Assembly (NCBI GenBank): GCA_023818905.1
Contig: JAMWDE010000029.1
Span: 1,928-8,667 of the forward strand
Origin: Candidatus Omnitrophota bacterium
GTDB lineage: Bacteria > Omnitrophota > Gorgyraeia > Gygaellales > Profunditerraquicolaceae
Direction: 5' to 3'
DNA: 6,740 bases
Part shown: piece after piece, positions 6,076 through 6,740 of the stretch
How the letters are laid out: each line of letters begins with the position of its first letter
How positions within the stretch are numbered: position 1 is the stretch's first letter
Notes under the pieces: generated by a model
Told to the model about the DNA's origin: nothing
What the model saw: the letters and a program-made list of their open reading frames with translations, nothing else
Databases searched by the model: none
Program-made: the position numbers and the translations under genes

Positions 6076-6740
6076 ATGCATAAGATATGTATTGGTAACA
6101 TAGAAGTAGGCAAAGGTAGTCCTTTGATTCTTATTGCTGGGCCTTGCGTGATTGAATCTGAAAAGCTGTGTCTTGATACAGCCAAGAGACTCAAGGATAT
6201 CACACACAGATTAGATATCCCTTTTATCTTTAAGTCAAGCTATGATAAGGCGAACCGTCTATCCTTGAGCTCCTTTAGGGGGCCAGGGCTAAAAAAGGGC
6301 TTGGAGATTCTTAGTAAGGTAAAGAGAAAGGTTGGCGTACCGGTATTGAGTGATATACATTGTCAAAGAGAGATTAATGAGGCGGCCGAGGTTTTAGATG
6401 TTATCCAGATTCCTGCGTTTCTGTGTCGTCAGACAGATATCGTGGTATCTGCGGCTAAGACAGGTAGGGTAATAAATATTAAAAAGGGACAATTCCTGGC
6501 TCCTTGGGATATCTTGCCAATAATCAAAAAGGTGGAATCTACTGGTAATAAAAACGTGTTGATTACTGAGCGGGGGGTATCCTTTGGTTACAATAATTTA
6601 GTTTCTGATTTTAGGAGTTTGGTAATTATGCGTGGATTCGGTTATCCGATTATCTATGATGCCACACATAGCGTACAGTTACCCGGTGGCAAGGGTATCT
6701 CTTCAGGTGGAGAACGCCAGTTTATTCCTGCTCTCTGTCG
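6076..6740 (+). CDS. kdsA: 3-deoxy-8-phosphooctulonate synthase (Kdo-8-P synthase), 3' end beyond the window
   Basis: KdsA condenses phosphoenolpyruvate with D-arabinose 5-phosphate to Kdo-8-phosphate, the first committed step of Kdo synthesis. The frame is open from the ATG at 6076 to the window end: 221 full codons plus CG, which can only begin an Arg codon. Family enzymes have about 265-285 residues, so about 50-60 are missing. Seen in order: AGPCVIES (21-28), [10 protein letters not shown] (52-61), SSFRGPGL (65-72), SDIH (92-95), [11 protein letters not shown] (111-121), [18 protein letters not shown] (128-145), [13 protein letters not shown] (164-176) and [12 protein letters not shown] (194-205). 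Cys24 in AGPC and His198 match metal ligands of the Aquifex aeolicus enzyme (Cys11, His185). E. coli KdsA has Asn at the Cys position, so this is the metal-dependent class. The N-terminus runs about 13 residues longer than Aquifex KdsA. The gene starts 9 nt after the kdsB stop, with no strong Shine-Dalgarno, which fits operon coupling. Confidence 0.95.
   Translation, partial: MHKICIGNIEVGKGSPLILIAGPCVIESEKLCLDTAKRLKDITHRLDIPFIFKSSYDKANRLSLSSFRGPGLKKGLEILSKVKRKVGVPVLSDIHCQREINEAAEVLDVIQIPAFLCRQTDIVVSAAKTGRVINIKKGQFLAPWDILPIIKKVESTGNKNVLITERGVSFGYNNLVSDFRSLVIMRGFGYPIIYDATHSVQLPGGKGISSGGERQFIPALC

Overview
The window is a gram-negative cell-envelope locus. All recognisable genes lie on the + strand and serve lipopolysaccharide (LPS) inner-core synthesis. 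The DNA is AT-rich, arginine is mostly AGA/AGG, and ATA is a common isoleucine codon. No insertion sequence, tRNA, rRNA or CRISPR array is visible. The host must make Kdo/heptose-type LPS. The gene style (stacked GT9 glycosyltransferases, a stand-alone RfaE kinase domain, an Aquifex-like KdsA) would suit an uncultivated diderm lineage such as Omnitrophota or a relative. That placement is an inference and not secure.

Region 1 (1-3274) is the glycosyltransferase block. It holds the last 58 codons of a GT4-type glycosyltransferase, then an overlapping single-module GT9 heptosyltransferase-like gene (155-1171). Next is an unusual 682-residue protein made of two complete GT9 modules fused head to tail (1226-3274). 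Three GT9 active sites are therefore encoded in a row, probably adding successive heptose or similar sugars to the core.

Region 2 (3275-3372) is a 98-bp AT-rich gap. It has a weak hairpin just after the fusion gene and a good sigma70-like promoter whose predicted start lies only about 7 nt before the next ATG.

Region 3 (3373-6740) is a tight sugar-precursor operon. A deoxyhypusine-synthase-like protein of unknown function overlaps the heptose-7-phosphate kinase gene rfaE1 by ATGA. kdsB (CMP-Kdo synthetase) follows after 10 nt. kdsA (Kdo-8-phosphate synthase, metal-dependent type) follows after 9 nt and is cut by the window end. KdsA makes Kdo-8-P and KdsB activates Kdo with CTP. RfaE1 phosphorylates heptose-7-P on the way to ADP-heptose, the donor expected for the GT9 enzymes upstream.

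The most interesting item is the deoxyhypusine-synthase-like protein. It keeps the overall fold signature but appears to lack the catalytic lysine and histidine of true deoxyhypusine synthase. It has its own dense set of His/Asp/Arg motifs and is translationally coupled to an LPS heptose gene.
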